Assembly: GCA_963922535.1 (NCBI GenBank)
Contig: CAWUIN010000141.1
Location: 1-6,118, forward strand
Direction of reading: 5' to 3'
DNA from: Tectiglobus sp963922535
Lineage (GTDB): Bacteria > Pseudomonadota > Alphaproteobacteria > Rhizobiales > Hyphomicrobiaceae
DNA length: 6,118 nucleotides
Positions 6,018-6,118 of this stretch are shown here, in pieces (the first letter of the stretch is position 1; every line of letters begins with the position of its first letter). Made by a program: the position numbers and the translations under genes. Below the pieces are notes generated by a model. The model was not told the origin of the DNA, did not search any database, and saw only the letters and a list, made by a program, of their open reading frames with translations.

Positions 6018-6067
6018 GCCGTGTCATAAATTATCGGTTTCGCGCGGTAATTGATGACACGACCTAG
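6014..6067. repeat. 54-bp near-perfect palindrome, IS-end/MITE-like
   Basis: Left arm CTAGGCCGTGTCATAAATTA (6014-6033) and the complement of the right arm, CTAGGTCGTGTCATCAATTA (6048-6067), agree at 18 of 20 positions around a 14-nt GC-rich centre (6034-6047). TA or CTAG borders both outer ends. A related copy stands alone at 2671-2689. The arms look like terminal inverted repeats of an IS5-type element, so this may be a tiny non-autonomous element or two abutting ends. In RNA it would fold into a strong hairpin overlapping the TIR stop codon and could serve as its terminator, although no T run follows. Confidence 0.65.
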
Positions 6068-6118
6068 GCAATAAGATAGACGGCTGACACATCCATGCTT
6101 CCTCTTATGCCAGAAGAT

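Overview
The window looks like an accessory stretch of a moderate-GC proteobacterial chromosome, most likely an alphaproteobacterium. This rests on the gene families present: a DUF983 gene followed by a NUDT19-like Nudix hydrolase, a PaaK-like AMP-binding enzyme with the 'SPGPIFEPEG' loop, and an IS6-type transposase. No rRNA or tRNA gene and no CRISPR array is visible. The assignment is an inference and no species can be named.

Layout. Positions 2-385 (+) hold the C-terminal part of an IS6-family transposase cut by the window edge. Facing it on the minus strand (488-1012) is a small, probably exported protein with HECGH and EDLAD motifs, like a zinc metallopeptidase. An AT-rich intergenic stretch (1013-1259) follows. 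Next is a minus-strand pair, DUF983 zinc-ribbon membrane protein then Nudix hydrolase (2495 down to 1260), 45 bp apart and probably co-transcribed. Positions 2598-3035 hold no convincing gene, but they contain a single copy of an IS-end-like sequence (2671-2689).

The right half is on the plus strand. It holds a full-length phenylacetate-CoA-ligase-like adenylate-forming enzyme (3036-4277) and then, after a 162-bp leader with its own promoter candidate and an 11-bp hairpin, a 525-residue protein (4440-6017). That protein has a C-terminal TIR_2 domain preceded by about 370 residues that I cannot assign to a named family. Its stop codon lies inside a 54-bp near-perfect palindrome (6014-6067), whose arms are diverged copies of the sequence at 2671-2689.

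How the parts fit. The DUF983/Nudix pair looks like a piece of a housekeeping neighbourhood with insertions around it. The enzyme and TIR genes lie between inverted copies of the same end-like sequence, so they may have arrived as one mobile segment. The TIR protein has the architecture of a single-gene immune or NAD-consuming effector: an N-terminal sensing or assembly region and a C-terminal TIR domain. It is the best candidate for an undescribed system here. Nothing in the sequence proves that the ligase and TIR genes work together; the long gap and separate promoter argue against tight coupling.
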